From positions 98,084,143 through 98,148,142 of the forward strand of contig NC_062220.1 of NCBI RefSeq assembly GCF_902686445.1: 64,000 nt of DNA. Direction: 5' to 3'. A program made the position numbers and the translations under genes. Numbering within the stretch: position 1 is the first letter of the stretch; every line of letters begins with the position of its first letter. Shown one piece after another: positions 23,060-33,112 of the stretch. This stretch comes from Sciurus carolinensis (Eukaryota; Chordata; Mammalia; Rodentia; Sciuridae). The notes under the pieces were generated by a model. It was not told the origin of the DNA. It was given only the letters and a program-made list of their open reading frames with translations, and ran no database searches.

Positions 23060-24099
23060 TCATTCCTCCCATTGCTGATTTGCTTCTTTGTTTTTCATCT
23101 CTTCCTCATGGAATATTTTGTTGAGAATGTTCTGTAATGCTGGTTTTCTTTTTGTAAATTCTTTTAGCTTTTGTTTATCATGGAATGATTTTATTTCATC
23201 GTCAAATTTGAAGGTAAGTTTTGCTGGGTATAAGATTCTTGGTTGGCATCCATTTTCTTTCAGGGCTTGAAAAATGTTGTTCCAGGCCCTTCTAGCTTTT
23301 AGGGTCTGGATTGAAAAATCTGCTGATATCCGTATTGGTTTCCCCCTGAATGTAATTTGGTTCTTTTCTCTCACAGCCTTTAAAATTCTGTCTTTATTTT
23401 GTATGTTAGGTATTTTCATTATAATGTGCCTTGGTGTGGGTCTGTTGTAATTTTGTGTATTTGGAGTCCTATAAGCCTCTTGAATTTGATTTTCCATTTC
23501 ATTCTTCAGATTTGGGGAATTTTCTGATATTATTTCATTGAATATATTGTTCATTCCTTTGGTTTGTTTCCCTAAGCCTTCCTCAATCCCAATAATTCTT
23601 AATTTGGCCTTTTCATGATATCCCATAGTTCTTGGAGATTCTGTTCATGATTTCTTACCATCTTCTCTGTTTGTTCAACTTTGTTTTCAAGGTTAAATAT
23701 TTTTTCTTCAATATCTGAGGTTCTGTCTTCCAGCTGTTCTATTCTATTGGTTATGCTTTCTATGGAGTTCTTAATTTGGTTTATTGTTTCCTTCATTTCA
23801 AGGATTTCTTTTTGGTTCTTTTTCAATGTCTCTAACTCTTTATTGAAATGATCTTTTGTTTCCTGTATTTGCTCTTTTAACTGTTGATTGGTATGATCAT
23901 TCAATGCTTGCATTTGGTCTCTCATCTCATCATTCAATGCCTGCCTTTGCTCTTTCATCTCATCATTTGTTTCTCTGATCATTTTAATTATGTACATTCT
24001 GAACTCCCTTTCTGTCATTTCTTCTGCCATGCTGTCATTGGATTTTATTGATGTAACATCTAGATTTGTTTGGGGCATTTTCTTCCCTTGTTTTCTCAT
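23060..24099 (-). pseudogene. L1 ORF1 (RNA-binding coiled-coil protein), one frameshift
   Basis: ORF1p trimerises and coats L1 RNA. The first piece (24099-23599) begins near 'MRKQGKKMPQTNLDVTS' and has a long heptad-rich coiled coil (many Q/E/K/L; 'MKETINQIKNSIESITNRIE'). The second piece (23626-23060) holds the RRM and C-terminal domain ('KLRIIGIEEG', 'PRHIIMKIPN', 'ARRAWNNIFQALKENGC'). The two overlap by about 28 bp in different frames at 'LWDIMK', which indicates one small indel. Total length, about 346 codons, is normal for L1. Confidence 0.93.
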
Positions 24100-24699
24100 A
24101 TTGTTCAGGCATCAGTGGACCACTGAGATATTGCAGATTTACTCTATTGACTTACAGTGTCCCTGAAGATTTCTAATATATCTCCTCTTAGCCTTCAGTA
24201 GCCTGAAGTCTTAGAGGAAGTTGATACTGTGGTGCTCCCTAAGGAAGCTGCCTCTCTATGAGTGGTGGCCTTCAGGTGGGGTATATTCCCTGCTAGTGGG
24301 CAGAGGTGCCTCCACTTGTTGACCAATGGTCATCCAAAGGGGAACTAGGCTGCGGGCTGAGGCAAGGCCTATTTGGGCCTGTGTCTCTGGTTTTACCGTC
24401 CTTGTGTGAAAACCTCACCCGGCAGGGAAGACTCACCCAGTGGGGAGGTCTCGCTGGTCAGTTCTCCTCCTAGAGGTTCCCCTCAATCCACAACTACTGC
24501 CTGGGCTGGGCTGCCTTCCTCTGCAACGTTCCCAGGGGCCCGGACCTACCTCCTGGATCTGGGAGTCTCCTTAGACTGCCTCTTCTCAGAGAAGCTGCCC
24601 GCAGTCCTGGAACCTTCGCTCCGCCCCTAAGCGTGTCTCTGTGTGGCTCTTCCACCAAGAAGCCCCCTAGGTCCTGGGACCCTGCTCTGCACCTAATCG

Positions 24700-25350
24700 C
24701 CTGGCTATGCAGCCCCTCCTCTGAGCAGCCACCTGGAGCCCCACACAGTTGCTCCGAGTCCCAGCGACCCACCACACGCCTCTTCCTCCGAACAGCCGCC
24801 CCGTGTTCCAGTGCGGTCACTAGGAGTCCAAGCAACTCACTGCGCGCCTCCTCCTCTGCCATCCACCCGTAGCCCTGGGAAGTCACTCTGAGTCCAAGTG
24901 ACCTGCCCCATTCCTCCTCCTCTGGGTAGCCCCCCTGGGTGTTCAGGAACAGTTGCTTTGAGTCCAAACAACTCACCACTCACCTCCTCCTCTGAGCAGC
25001 CGCCCAGAGCTCTGATGCAGTTACTCCGAGTCCAAGCGACCCACCGCACTCCTCCTCCTACTCCGGGCAGACCCCCCCGCCCCCAGTGTTCAGAAGCGGT
25101 CGCTCTGAGTCCAAACAGCTCCCCACGCAGCTCCTCCTCTGGCAATCGCCTGTAGCTCTGGTGCAGTCACTCCGAGTCCAAGCAAGCCGCCGCGCTCCTC
25201 CTCCTCCTCTGGGCAGCCCCCCGGTGTTCAGGAGTGGTCGCTCTGAGTCCAAACAGCTCACCATGCAACTCCTCCTCTGGGCAGCTGCCCAGAGCCCCAG
25301 TGGTTGCTCCGAGTCCAAGCGCTGTGCTGAGCTGCCTCCTCTACGATGCT
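24700..25350 (-). repeat. Tandem monomer array in L1 5'UTR, 66-79-bp unit, 9 copies
   Basis: The marker 'gagtcc' recurs at 24756, 24824, 24890, 24960, 25028, 25107, 25174, 25245 and 25311 (spacings 68, 66, 70, 68, 79, 67, 71, 66). Each unit has the form CTCCTCCTCTGGGCAGC, a C/G-rich middle, then a (G)GTC-CTC-GAGTCC-AA word. Alternate units differ ('tccgagtccaagcg' against 'tctgagtccaaacag'), so a two-unit higher-order repeat of about 135-140 bp is likely. The region is rich in GC and CpG and would be the L1 promoter. Long open frames across it are artefacts of the repeat. Confidence 0.9.
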
Positions 25351-25570
25351 CCCAGTTGTCTGAGTTCACTGCTTCAGCGGGGGGAGGGGTGTCTCGTTGG
25401 GCAACTCTACTTCACAAAGTTCCCTGCATTCCGGGACTACCGCCCCATTCGGGACGCCTCCCCAACGGGAGAGACTCACTCAGTGGCTTTGAGTTGGTCC
25501 CAAGTCTCTCATTATCTTCTCTTTTGAATCCTGAGTCCTGGAGCAACGTGAAATGCAGCCACCCTCTAGT

Positions 25571-25580
25571 CCGCCATCTT
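25571..25580 (-). promoter_or_regulatory. YY1-type site at the L1 5' end
   Basis: The minus strand reads AAGATGGCGG about 10 bp inside the L1 5' end. A YY1 site (core AAGATGGC) at the same position sets the transcription start of human L1. The match is exact in the core; a role here is inferred. Confidence 0.7.
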
Positions 25581-25590
25581 GAAACCCCCC

Positions 25591-25670
25591 CACATTCTTG
25601 ATTGTTTCCTTTGCTGTGAAGAAACTTCTTAGCTTGATGCCATCCCAAAGGTATTATTTTATCCACCCAA
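25591..25670 (-). mobile_element. Older L1, continuation beyond the nested L1
   Basis: 'cacattcttgattgtttcctttgc' resumes exactly the ORF2 sequence broken at 18921, so the two pieces were one element before the young L1 inserted. Confidence 0.85.
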
Positions 25671-25684
25671 ATATCACACGTTGT

Positions 25685-26115
25685 AGGTTGAATTGTATAC
25701 CTCCAAAAGATGTTCAAATTCTAACCCTTGGTACCTGTGAATGAGAGCTTGTTTGGAAATAAGATTTTTGCACATGTAATAAAGTTAAGATGACGGACGT
25801 CATACCAGATTAGCATGTACCCTAAGGCTGTAGCTTTATAAGAGGGAACTCTGGAGATAGACACACACAAGGAGAAGGCCATGTGAAGATGGAGGCAGAT
25901 TGGAGTGATGCATTTACAAGTCAAGGATTGCTGGCAGAAGTTCGAAAAGGCAGGAAAGGATTCTTCCTTAGAGCTTTCAAAGGGAGCGTGGTCCATCTGA
26001 TACCTTGATTTTTGATTCCTAGCCTCCAGAACTCTGAGAGAATAAATTTATGTTCTTTTAAGTCATTGTATTTATGGAACTTGTTATGTGGCAGCTCAAG
26101 GAAACTAACATGCCT
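25685..26115 (+). mobile_element. MLT1-like MaLR LTR
   Basis: The motif order is 'ggttgaattgtatacctcca', 'ctttataagagggaactctg', 'ggccatgtgaagatggaggc', 'cctagcctccagaactctga', 'aataaatttatgttctttt'. That is the MLT1 layout I recall. It is diverged, with no obvious target duplication. Confidence 0.65.
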
Positions 26116-26441
26116 GATGAGACAGGTAGATGAAGAAATTGAGACAAAAAGAGGTTAACAGTTGCTCAACAGTTTTGTGAGTTTGGGAAATGCAGCTAAT
26201 TTTTAAAGGGTCTTCATTACATAAGCATTATGTTTCGGAATATACTTTTTCCTTGAGTCCTAAATATGCCATAATTACATACAGTAGCATAAATGACAGT
26301 ATTATTATGTGTACCACACTGTTTAGGATTAATCTCCAGGGTAGATCTAGAACCAGAGTTATTTAAATACTCTAAAGTTGGAAGTAGCATAGTCTGGCTT
26401 AGGTGTTGCCAAACTTCTTCCCATGGCAAAATCCCCTGGTT

Positions 26442-27219
26442 CCCATCCTGAGTTTCTTTTCTTTTCTTTTTTTTTTTTTGAAGGCCACTGACTTTATTGA
26501 TCTAAAAAACTTTACAAGGACAGTGACTGTTATGCCAATATAGGTGCCAAATGGCATCAAACAGACCAGAGGTGAAGGTGGGGGTGAGGGAAGGGGCCAG
26601 AAATCCAATCAGAAAAGCTGGTTAATGGTTTCCATGGAACTGGCAGGGGAAAGATAAAGGGAGTTGCATGCAAGAGCAAAAATTCCAAAAAGATTGAAAT
26701 GGTGAGGGGAGAGAACTCCCAAAGACCCTGGAGTAGACAACAGCAATCTTTTCCTTTGTAGAGGACAAGGAGCCCCACTCAGCTGCAAACTCTGGAGACT
26801 TGATAATGGGGCTGGGGATTGAGGGCTCCCCAGAGAACATCACAAGAAGGCATCACACCATTCTCGAAGGCACCCAAATCAGTCCCGGGACTGCTTGGCA
26901 TTAGCGCCACATGTGTCCTTGAGGCATTCCCGGAAGAGGTCTTTGTCTTTCTTTAGCACCAGAAACTGACCAAGGACAACATATGCCTTTTCAAATCCCC
27001 TTTCCTCCAGCTTCTTGCCCAGGACTTCACCAATCCCAGCCAGGCTCCCCACTGGCTTTTCCCCCATAGGCTCTGCCACGAAGTCTCGATGCTTTGGGGA
27101 GGTTGTCATCTTGATCGAGCTTAATAGGCAGCTCCGGCTCCTGTAACGGCTGATCTCGCCACTTGGCCGCTCCCGCCGATACCTCAAGCCACTAAAACTT
27201 TCCCCCATCCTGAGTTTCT
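26442..27219 (-). pseudogene. BANF1: BANF1 (barrier-to-autointegration factor) retrocopy, one nonsense codon
   Basis: BAF is an 89-residue DNA-bridging protein of the nuclear envelope. On the minus strand a start at 27109-27107 opens '[19 protein letters not shown]...' and keeps the family frame to 'KQSRD'. Codon 77 (26881-26879) is TGA where Cys is expected, and the same frame then continues as 'FGCLREWCDAFL' to the normal stop at 26840. Trp62 is Cys, and Q5P and E56K differ from the human protein as I recall it. There are no introns. The 5'UTR (27110-27203), the 3'UTR with AATAAA (complement 26493-26498) and the poly(A) (poly(T) 26458-26479) are all present. The flanking 16-bp duplication 'cccatcctgagtttct' (26442-26457 and 27204-27219) is perfect. 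The retrocopy is recent and would make a 76-residue truncated protein if expressed. Confidence 0.94.
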
Positions 27220-27269
27220 GATTCACTTCTGGGATGGGGCTTGGAACTTACACTTCAAAGATTCCAGGA

Positions 27270-27430
27270 CAGATGCCATGGATCAGACTTTCAATCCACC
27301 ATCTGTTTGCTGAGTGACCTTGGGCAAGTTACTCAATATTTCCATGCCTGGATTTCTTTGTTTGTAAAATGAACATAACAATGGCATCTACTTTTAGGGG
27401 TTGGAGTAAGGGGTACATATAAAGTACAGA
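27270..27430 (+). mobile_element. MIR SINE, 5' part
   Basis: The MIR core is clear: 'gagtgaccttgggcaagttactcaat', 'tttgtaaaatgaacataa'. The 3' part ('gtgaatccataaagtgcttt') resumes near 27636 after a B1-dID insertion. Confidence 0.8.
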
Positions 27431-27632
27431 TGAGCTGGGCATGGTGGTGCACCCCTGTAATCCCAACACTTTAGGAGACTGAGGCATGAGGACTGGGAGT
27501 TCAAAGTCAGCCTCAGTGACCCTAAGCAACTCAGAAAGACCCTGTATCTAAATAAAATATAAAAAAGGGCTGGGGATGTGGCTCAGAGGTTAAGTACCTG
27601 TGGGTTCAATCCCTAGTACCAAAGGAAAAAAG
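27431..27632 (+). mobile_element. B1-dID composite SINE, inserted in MIR
   Basis: It has 'gctgggcatggtggtgcacc', 'gtaatcccaacactttagga' and the ID half 'gggctggggatgtggctcag', 'gggttcaatccctagtacc'. Confidence 0.9.
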
Positions 27633-27783
27633 AGTACGGGTGAATCCATAAAGTGCTTTACTCATATTTTATCCAGAAAATTATACACATAAATTATGTA
27701 TAAATACTCAACAGATGTTTACTATTATTTTAACTTGGAATATGTTTTGTGAGTCAGTGATTATGTATCAAATTCATAATGGA

Positions 27784-27972
27784 TCTGTGTACAGTGACAC
27801 ATGCCTATAATCCCCACAACTTGGGAGGCTGAGGCAGGAGGATCACAATCTGGAGGTCAACCTCAGCAACTTGTCAGGCCCTCGGCAACTTAGAAGACCT
27901 GTCTCAAAATTTAAAAAAAAAAAGGACTGGGAATGTAAAAACACCCCTAGATTTAGTTCCCAGTATCAAAAA
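27784..27972 (+). mobile_element. B1-dID composite SINE, 3' diverged
   Basis: The B1 part is clear ('cttgggaggctgaggcagga'); the ID half is reduced to 'ggactgggaatgtaaaaaca' and 'tttagttcccag'. Confidence 0.82.
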
Positions 27973-28216
27973 ATTGCATATTTGAAAGTATTCCAGATCC
28001 ACAAATCTTTCATATTCATATAGGCCATTTTGATTAAATTATCAGTAATTAGTTGTAAAATTTTTATTCTCTTCTTAGGTGTTCTTTTGAATATTTTTGA
28101 TGATTATATGGGTTTGAAGTATCAAACTCATTAGGTAAAATACTGTAATGGAAATATAACCAATGTCAGCTCTTTTACAAAATGTTTGGATGGAAAAGCT
28201 GATTTTATGGTAATGT

Positions 28217-28231
28217 CCAGCGGGTGGCAGC
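28217..28231 (+). promoter_or_regulatory. CTCF-like motif, forward
   Basis: 'ccagcgggtggcagc' matches CCASYAGRKGGCRSY except for A to G at position 6. Confidence 0.5.
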
Positions 28232-28419
28232 ACCACGCCAGAATTTTGCAGAAAAATATTGTTCTGAATTCACACTCCCAGACTGGCTCTTGTGCACTTG
28301 AAACTCCATTTCCTGGATCCCAGATTCTTTCACATCCTTATTTAGACTTCAGACCATCACCTAGGTGGAGTGAGCCCCCTTCTTATTGGAGGATGCCGGT
28401 CAATTCATGGATTGGAAAA

Positions 28420-28540
28420 AATAGGCATTTCACCTTGGTCACAAGACTAACCTCAAGTGTGACTTTAAACAGGTGCCTGTGTTCCTCTGAGCCTCAGTTT
28501 TCTTGTGTGAAAAAAGGAACACTCTGTCAAACCCGGGGTC
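28420..28540 (+). mobile_element. MIR SINE fragment
   Basis: 'gtgactttaaacaggtgcctg' and 'ctgagcctcagttttcttgtg' are a diverged MIR core. Confidence 0.55.
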
Positions 28541-28851
28541 TGAACATGCTAAGAGACTCTCGGAGGTTCTTAGCCCTGACAGATCGAATCTCCCAAATTC
28601 AGAGAGTCAGGGTTTGTGAAGCGCAGGGCAGGTGGATCCAGACCCGAGATGGGGAAAGCAACTCACTGGCGCTCCCACCGAGTTCCAACGAGTGAGTCGG
28701 ATGCTGTATGCGACAAAGACTTGCAAGGCGAACTCCAGGGCATTCTGATTCCCTGGAATAAGCCGTGTAAAACAGTATTGCAATATTAAAACGAACCAGG
28801 ATTATTCGGAAATTCCACGGTAAGTCACGACAATTTTTAACATAAAACTGA

Positions 28852-28859
28852 TGACGTCA
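28852..28859. promoter_or_regulatory. Perfect CRE palindrome
   Basis: TGACGTCA, the full cAMP-response element. A CpG-containing CRE surviving outside a CpG island suggests either recent origin or constraint. Confidence 0.45.
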
Positions 28860-29020
28860 ACAAAATTCTGTGCTTCAGAAGGTTTTCCAGAGGCTACCTG
28901 TCCTCTCCTTTCTGTCCTTAGAGTTACTTCGATGGAGACTGTCACTCAAGGCAAGTGTTTTGTTTACTTGAAGCCTAATGGATTTTGTTAAAGAGAAACC
29001 GCTTTTGGAGAAGGATGTTT

Positions 29021-29037
29021 TGGCGCCCTCTGGTGAC
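29021..29037 (-). promoter_or_regulatory. CTCF-like motif, reverse
   Basis: 'tggcgccctctggtgac' matches the reverse complement of the CTCF core (AGCGCCCCCTGGTGGCC) with about three differences, and faces the motif at 28217. Confidence 0.5.
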
Positions 29038-29282
29038 AAATCGCGAGTAAGGCATCACTCGCCTGAATGCTTTGGTTTCAACCTCTCAAACCAAAATCAA
29101 ATCAAAAGTTTAAGACTTTTGTGTCATAAATTACTTTGCAAATGCAAGGCTTCACTCAGATGCTCGCCACTAAGACCGACACTATCTCTGGGAATACATG
29201 TTTGTTTTCTATAAAATGAACCCAATCTTTGTAGTTGATTTAACTCATCAAGCTTTTCCTTTCTTATCTTGCTTGGAGTTCA

Positions 29283-29417
29283 ATAATGCACAATCTAATA
29301 ACCTTCTCTTCCTCATCCTTCTTCTTCTCCTTACTTTCCCCCTCCTCCTCCCCATTCCCCTCTCTTTCCTTTTTCTCCTCCTTCTGCCTCTTCTCATTCT
29401 TCTTCATTTCCTCCTTG

Positions 29418-29457
<40 letters not shown>
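29283..29457 (+). repeat. Polypyrimidine tract and (GT)n microsatellite
   Basis: 29305-29415 is almost pure C/T (TCC/TTC words). 29420-29457 is an uninterrupted (TG)n of about 18 units. Both would be polymorphic, and the tract could form triplex DNA. Confidence 0.9.
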
Positions 29458-29458
<1 letters not shown>

Positions 29459-29525
29459 AGGATCAAACCCAGGACCCCACACATGCTAGGCAAGTGCTCT
29501 ACCACTGAGTTCCATCCTCAAACCT
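29458..29525 (-). mobile_element. ID SINE, antisense
   Basis: It has 'aggatcaaacccaggacccc' and 'gcaagtgctctaccactgag'. The adjoining (GT)n probably grew from its A/CA-rich tail. Confidence 0.82.
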
Positions 29526-30338
29526 AAGTGTCTGTATTTCTGCAGCCACTTCCCCAACTCACAGTCAGCAGGACTCCACCTTCTTAGTCTGCAGCACTGT
29601 CGTCCTGGGCTAGGTGCACAAGCGTGAACCTCCTAGCTGCTTTCTCAGGAAATAACTCATAAACTCTTTCATGCATCCCTTTTTTCTTCCACCAGTTTGT
29701 GTTTGTGAGGTTGCAACAAGACTCTTTGTTGAGCAATCTTAAATTATACTACCCCCAACATTAATATAAAAAGTCAAGGTTAAAGAAATTGAACATGGGA
29801 GGTCATACAAGCATATGTAATTTGATATAGGCATATTCCCTGAATCTTTTTTATTTAGGCAAGAAAAAAAGCTACCTACCAATCAATTGTTATTTTGTTA
29901 GTTTTGTTGAGATGAGGCAACTGTTGCCTCCATTTCTGTCTGTCTGTCCATCTCTATATGCACTTGACACTAGCAGGAATAACTTGAAATTGAGCATCTT
30001 TTTCTGTTAGATAAAATCAGCAAGTTCAGACCCCTCATGAAGCCCACTACTGGAGTTAGAGACTCAGTGCCAGAGAGAACATTAGAATTCAATTTCTTCA
30101 CCAGGGGCAAGAAGGCCTTTCCCAGTACTACTGACTGAGGGGACACCATGATAAATGCTAACTCTGCTGCTGTCTGCCCTTGTACTTTTTTCCGGATACA
30201 CTTTTCATCTGAGCACCCAAGTGCCTCCTCACCCATCCCCCCTCCCAAATGAGGCAGAAAACAACATAGCCTAAAGTTCACTGATACTGGTTACTAGTGT
30301 TGCCAGTACTGATGTTTTAACAGCCCTTACCGGTTGGT
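29526..30338. other. Unassigned DNA
   Basis: No gene or clear repeat was recognised in this 0.8-kb stretch. Confidence 0.35.
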
Positions 30339-30685
30339 GCTGTCCAATGTGGCAGCCTGTAGCCGGTCACACGCAAGTATTAGGCACCTAGAATGTGGCT
30401 CTTGAGGAAGATGTTGTAAACATAGTCTGGAGGCTTAGTAAGAATACAAAGTGTCTCATTAATAATTATACACACACATATATATATACATATATATGTA
30501 TCTTGATTGTGTGTTGAAGTGATTATATTCTGGATATATTGGGTTAAATATGATACATTGTTGAAATTAATTTCACCTGCTTATTTTTCCTTTTCAAATT
30601 TGGCTGCTCGGTAACTTAAATATGCATACATGGCACATGGATTTCTATTGCACTCTATTTGTTGCTCCTCTAGAACTTTCTGGCC
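30339..30685 (-). mobile_element. MER5A-like hAT-Charlie fossil
   Basis: 'gtgctgtccaatgtggcagcc' and 'tcattaataattatac', then 'ggatatattgggttaaatatg' and 'gttgaaattaatttcacctg', match the MER5A consensus as I recall it in reverse. A (CA)/(TA) simple repeat (30467-30500) has grown inside it. Confidence 0.7.
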
Positions 30686-31106
30686 CAGACAGATATATTT
30701 GTCTGACAATCTCCACTTTAAGTCCTTTTGGGGACTAACTCCTTCCCTTAAGGGCATGATCTGCCTGGTTTCTTCTAGTTCATCTCCTCCTGGCTAGCCT
30801 CATCCTAGTGCCCCAGGAGCTATGTGACACATGACAGCTCCTGTGGGAAAGCATTCTAACATGATGTCCCAGGTTGTTTGCTCTGTTCTTGGATAAGTCT
30901 AGCTGTTAGAAGATTCTTCCTTATATTGCAGCCCAAAATGTTTGCCTCTGACAGCTTTCTATGTGAATAAATGTGAGTCATGGTTAATGACTAGACAGTA
31001 ACAAATTTATGGCATTTATTTAACCAATTCCTTATTGTAGTCATTTAGTTTGTTTCTTAGGTTTTAAAAAATGAACTGTAATGATAATTATCCTTATAGT
31101 TAAATC

Positions 31107-31331
31107 TTTTTTTTTTTTTTTGGGGGGGGGGGTACCCAGGATTGAAGCCAGGAGCACTTAACCACTGAGCCACATCCCCAGCCCTTCTTTTATTTTTTTA
31201 TTTTGAATCAGGGTCACACTAAGTTTCTGAGGGCCTTGCTAAATTGCTTAGACTGGCTTTGAATTTGCAATCCTATTGACTCAGCCTCCTGAGTCACTGG
31301 GATTACAGGCATGGGCCACCATTCCTGGCAA
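31107..31331 (-). mobile_element. B1-dID composite SINE, antisense
   Basis: It begins with poly(T) and a G-run, then 'gattgaagccaggagcactt', 'accactgagccacatcccca', and the B1 part 'gactcagcctcctgagtcac'. Confidence 0.88.
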
Positions 31332-31487
31332 TAGTTAAACATTTTACACATGTTAACTTAGTTCCTTTGGATAAACTTTTGCTCTTATAATTATTGAATT
31401 AAATGGTATATACTTTTTTAAGTTTCTGACACTATTCTGCATTGCTTGGACAAAACTGGATAATATAATATAAAAAAATCTTTGAAA

Positions 31488-31690
31488 GCCGGGTGCAGTG
31501 GTGCATGCCTGTAAACCCAAAGGCTCAGGAGGCTGAGGCAGGAGGATCGAGAGTTCAAATCCAGCCTCTGCAAAAGGGAGGTGCTAAGCAACTCAGTGAG
31601 ACCCCGTCTCAAAATAAAATACAAATTAGGGATGGGGATTTGACTCAGTGGTCAAGGGCCCCTGAGTTCAATCCTCAACACCCCCCAAAA
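31488..31690 (+). mobile_element. B1-dID composite SINE
   Basis: It has 'gccgggtgcagtggtgcatg', 'gaggctgaggcaggaggatc' and the ID half 'gggatggggatttgactcag'. It forms an inverted pair with 31727-31932. Confidence 0.9.
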
Positions 31691-31726
31691 AATTTTTGTG
31701 ATTTTGTTTGTTATTGCTGTTTTTTG

Positions 31727-31932
31727 CTTCTTGGAGGTACTAGGGATTGAACCTAGAGGTTCACACATGCCAGGCAAGTATTCTATCACTGAGCTCCATC
31801 CCCATCCCTTTTTAAATTTTATTTTGATATACAGTCTTGCTAAATTGCCAAGGTTGGCCTTGAACTTTTGATCCTCCTGCCTCAGTCTCCTGAGTAACTG
31901 AGATTACAGACATGTACCATTGCACCCAGCAA
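31727..31932 (-). mobile_element. B1-dID composite SINE, antisense
   Basis: It has 'ggaggtactagggattgaac', 'tatcactgagctccatcccc' and 'cctgcctcagtctcctgagt'. Confidence 0.88.
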
Positions 31933-32483
31933 TACTTGGTAATTTTTATAAAATGAACTTTTAAAAATGTTACATTACAATGATTTAAAATTAATTTAAA
32001 ATGGCACTTTATTGTATTAGATATGATACTTTAACTTTCAGGTATTCTATCCATTTCCCCACACATATTTTTCTTTTCCTTGCATTTTCATATTTTTTTC
32101 TTTTTGTTTTTTAAAGAAAATTCTAGATTGACTTTTACTCCCTTCTTAACAAATGTCACCGGGTCACCTGTTACCCTAGCCTTGCAATGATCACAAGAAT
32201 CTACTTTCTTAAATTAGTGGTTTCTTTTCCTTTCCTTCCTTTATCTTTTCCTCCAGATGGAACAGCAAGCAGTCAGGTTCTGAGTGTACTGTGGGTCCTG
32301 AGTGACCCACAATGACAACTTGCTCACTACTGTGTCTTGTGAACTGGAAAGGATAAGCACCCAGGCCTTGGTTGGGCTGCAGACTCCCTTTCTCTAAGAC
32401 CTGCTGGTAGAGACATGAGTGATTTCTCCGGGTTGTAAGTTTTGTTTTTCTCTCACAAGGTTTGTTTTTCTCTTTTATCTCTT
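31933..32483. other. Unassigned DNA
   Basis: AT-rich, no gene recognised. Confidence 0.35.
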
Positions 32484-32934
32484 TGTTATGGTTTAGATAA
32501 GAGGAGTCCCCCAAAAGCTCCCTGTGTGAGACAATGCAGGAATGTTCAGAGGTGAATGATCTGATCTAATCATTAAGGCCAGGTTGAGATGAGGATGGTA
32601 ACCTAATCAGTGAATTGATCCACTGATGTGGCTTAACTAGGTAGTAACAGGTAGGCAGGTAGGGTGTAGCTGGAGGAGGTGGGTCATTGGGGGTGTGCTT
32701 TGGGGGTTTGTATTTTGTCCCTGGTGAGTGGTGCTCTCTCTCTGCTCCCTGGTTGCCATGTCCTGAGCTACTTTCTTCCACCACACCCTTTCACCATAAT
32801 GTTCTGCCTAGAGCTATGGAGTCAGTCAACCATGGACTGAACCTCTGAAACAATGAGCTGAAATAAACTTTTCCTCCTTTAATTTGTTCTTGTAAGGTAT
32901 TTTGGTCACAGCAAGTGAAAAGTCAACTAAAACA
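32484..32934 (+). mobile_element. MaLR LTR (family B copy 1)
   Basis: It begins 'tgttatggtttagata' and ends 'caactaaaaca'. Shared internal words with 34825 and 48662 include 'gtgtagctggaggaggtggg', 'ccatgtcctgagctactttc' and 'aataaacttttcctcctttaa' (poly(A) signal). No LTR partner or internal region, so it is a solo LTR. Confidence 0.8.
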
Positions 32935-33112
32935 CCCTCCATGTCAGTTTATTAAGGTTTCACATATTACAGACACTATGAATATATTCATATGCATGTA
33001 TAAACAAATATGTATAGACATAGATACAGATTTACATTTATAGATATGAATAAAAGTGATAATACAAGGAAAAGGAGGAGGAATTAGGATTGTTATTAAA
33101 AGGTGTTCAAGA

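Larger units (their letters stand above)
18922..25590 (-). mobile_element. Structurally full-length L1 retrotransposon (about 6.67 kb), inactivated
   Basis: Antisense order from right to left: 5' end with a GGGGGGTTTCAAGATGGCGG start (25590 downward), 5'UTR with tandem monomers (24700-25350), ORF1 (24099-23060), ORF2 (22984-19180), and a short 3'UTR with a telomere-like purine tract and a poly(A), seen as poly(T) from 18922. It is flanked by the duplication 'cacattctt' (18913-18921 and 25591-25599). The top-strand nick site 'ttctt/g' is an acceptable L1 endonuclease target. Frameshifts in both ORFs make it non-autonomous, but the reading frames are still long, so the insertion is fairly recent. 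Confidence 0.95.
28160..29280. other. Mostly unique segment with regulatory-like motifs
   Basis: Apart from a MIR piece (28420-28540) no dispersed repeat was recognised. The base composition is more balanced than the flanks. Two CTCF-like motifs, at 28217 and 29021, face each other, and a palindromic CRE lies at 28852-28859. A 169-codon open frame (28186-28695) crosses the MIR and has no recognisable domain, so I do not call it a gene. Confidence 0.5.

Noticed and set aside
24756..25316. CRISPR array
   Set aside because: Whole units are tandem and similar, with no unique spacers; it lies in a eukaryotic retrotransposon 5'UTR.
24494..25369. GC-rich open frames of 100-170 codons
   Set aside because: They come from the tandem monomers in the L1 5'UTR on both strands.
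28186..28695. 169-codon frame as an exon or single-exon gene
   Set aside because: It runs through a MIR SINE and contains no recognisable domain; no splice or promoter support.
29198..29527. Cys/Val-repeat protein
   Set aside because: It is the translation of a (GT)n microsatellite and a polypyrimidine tract.
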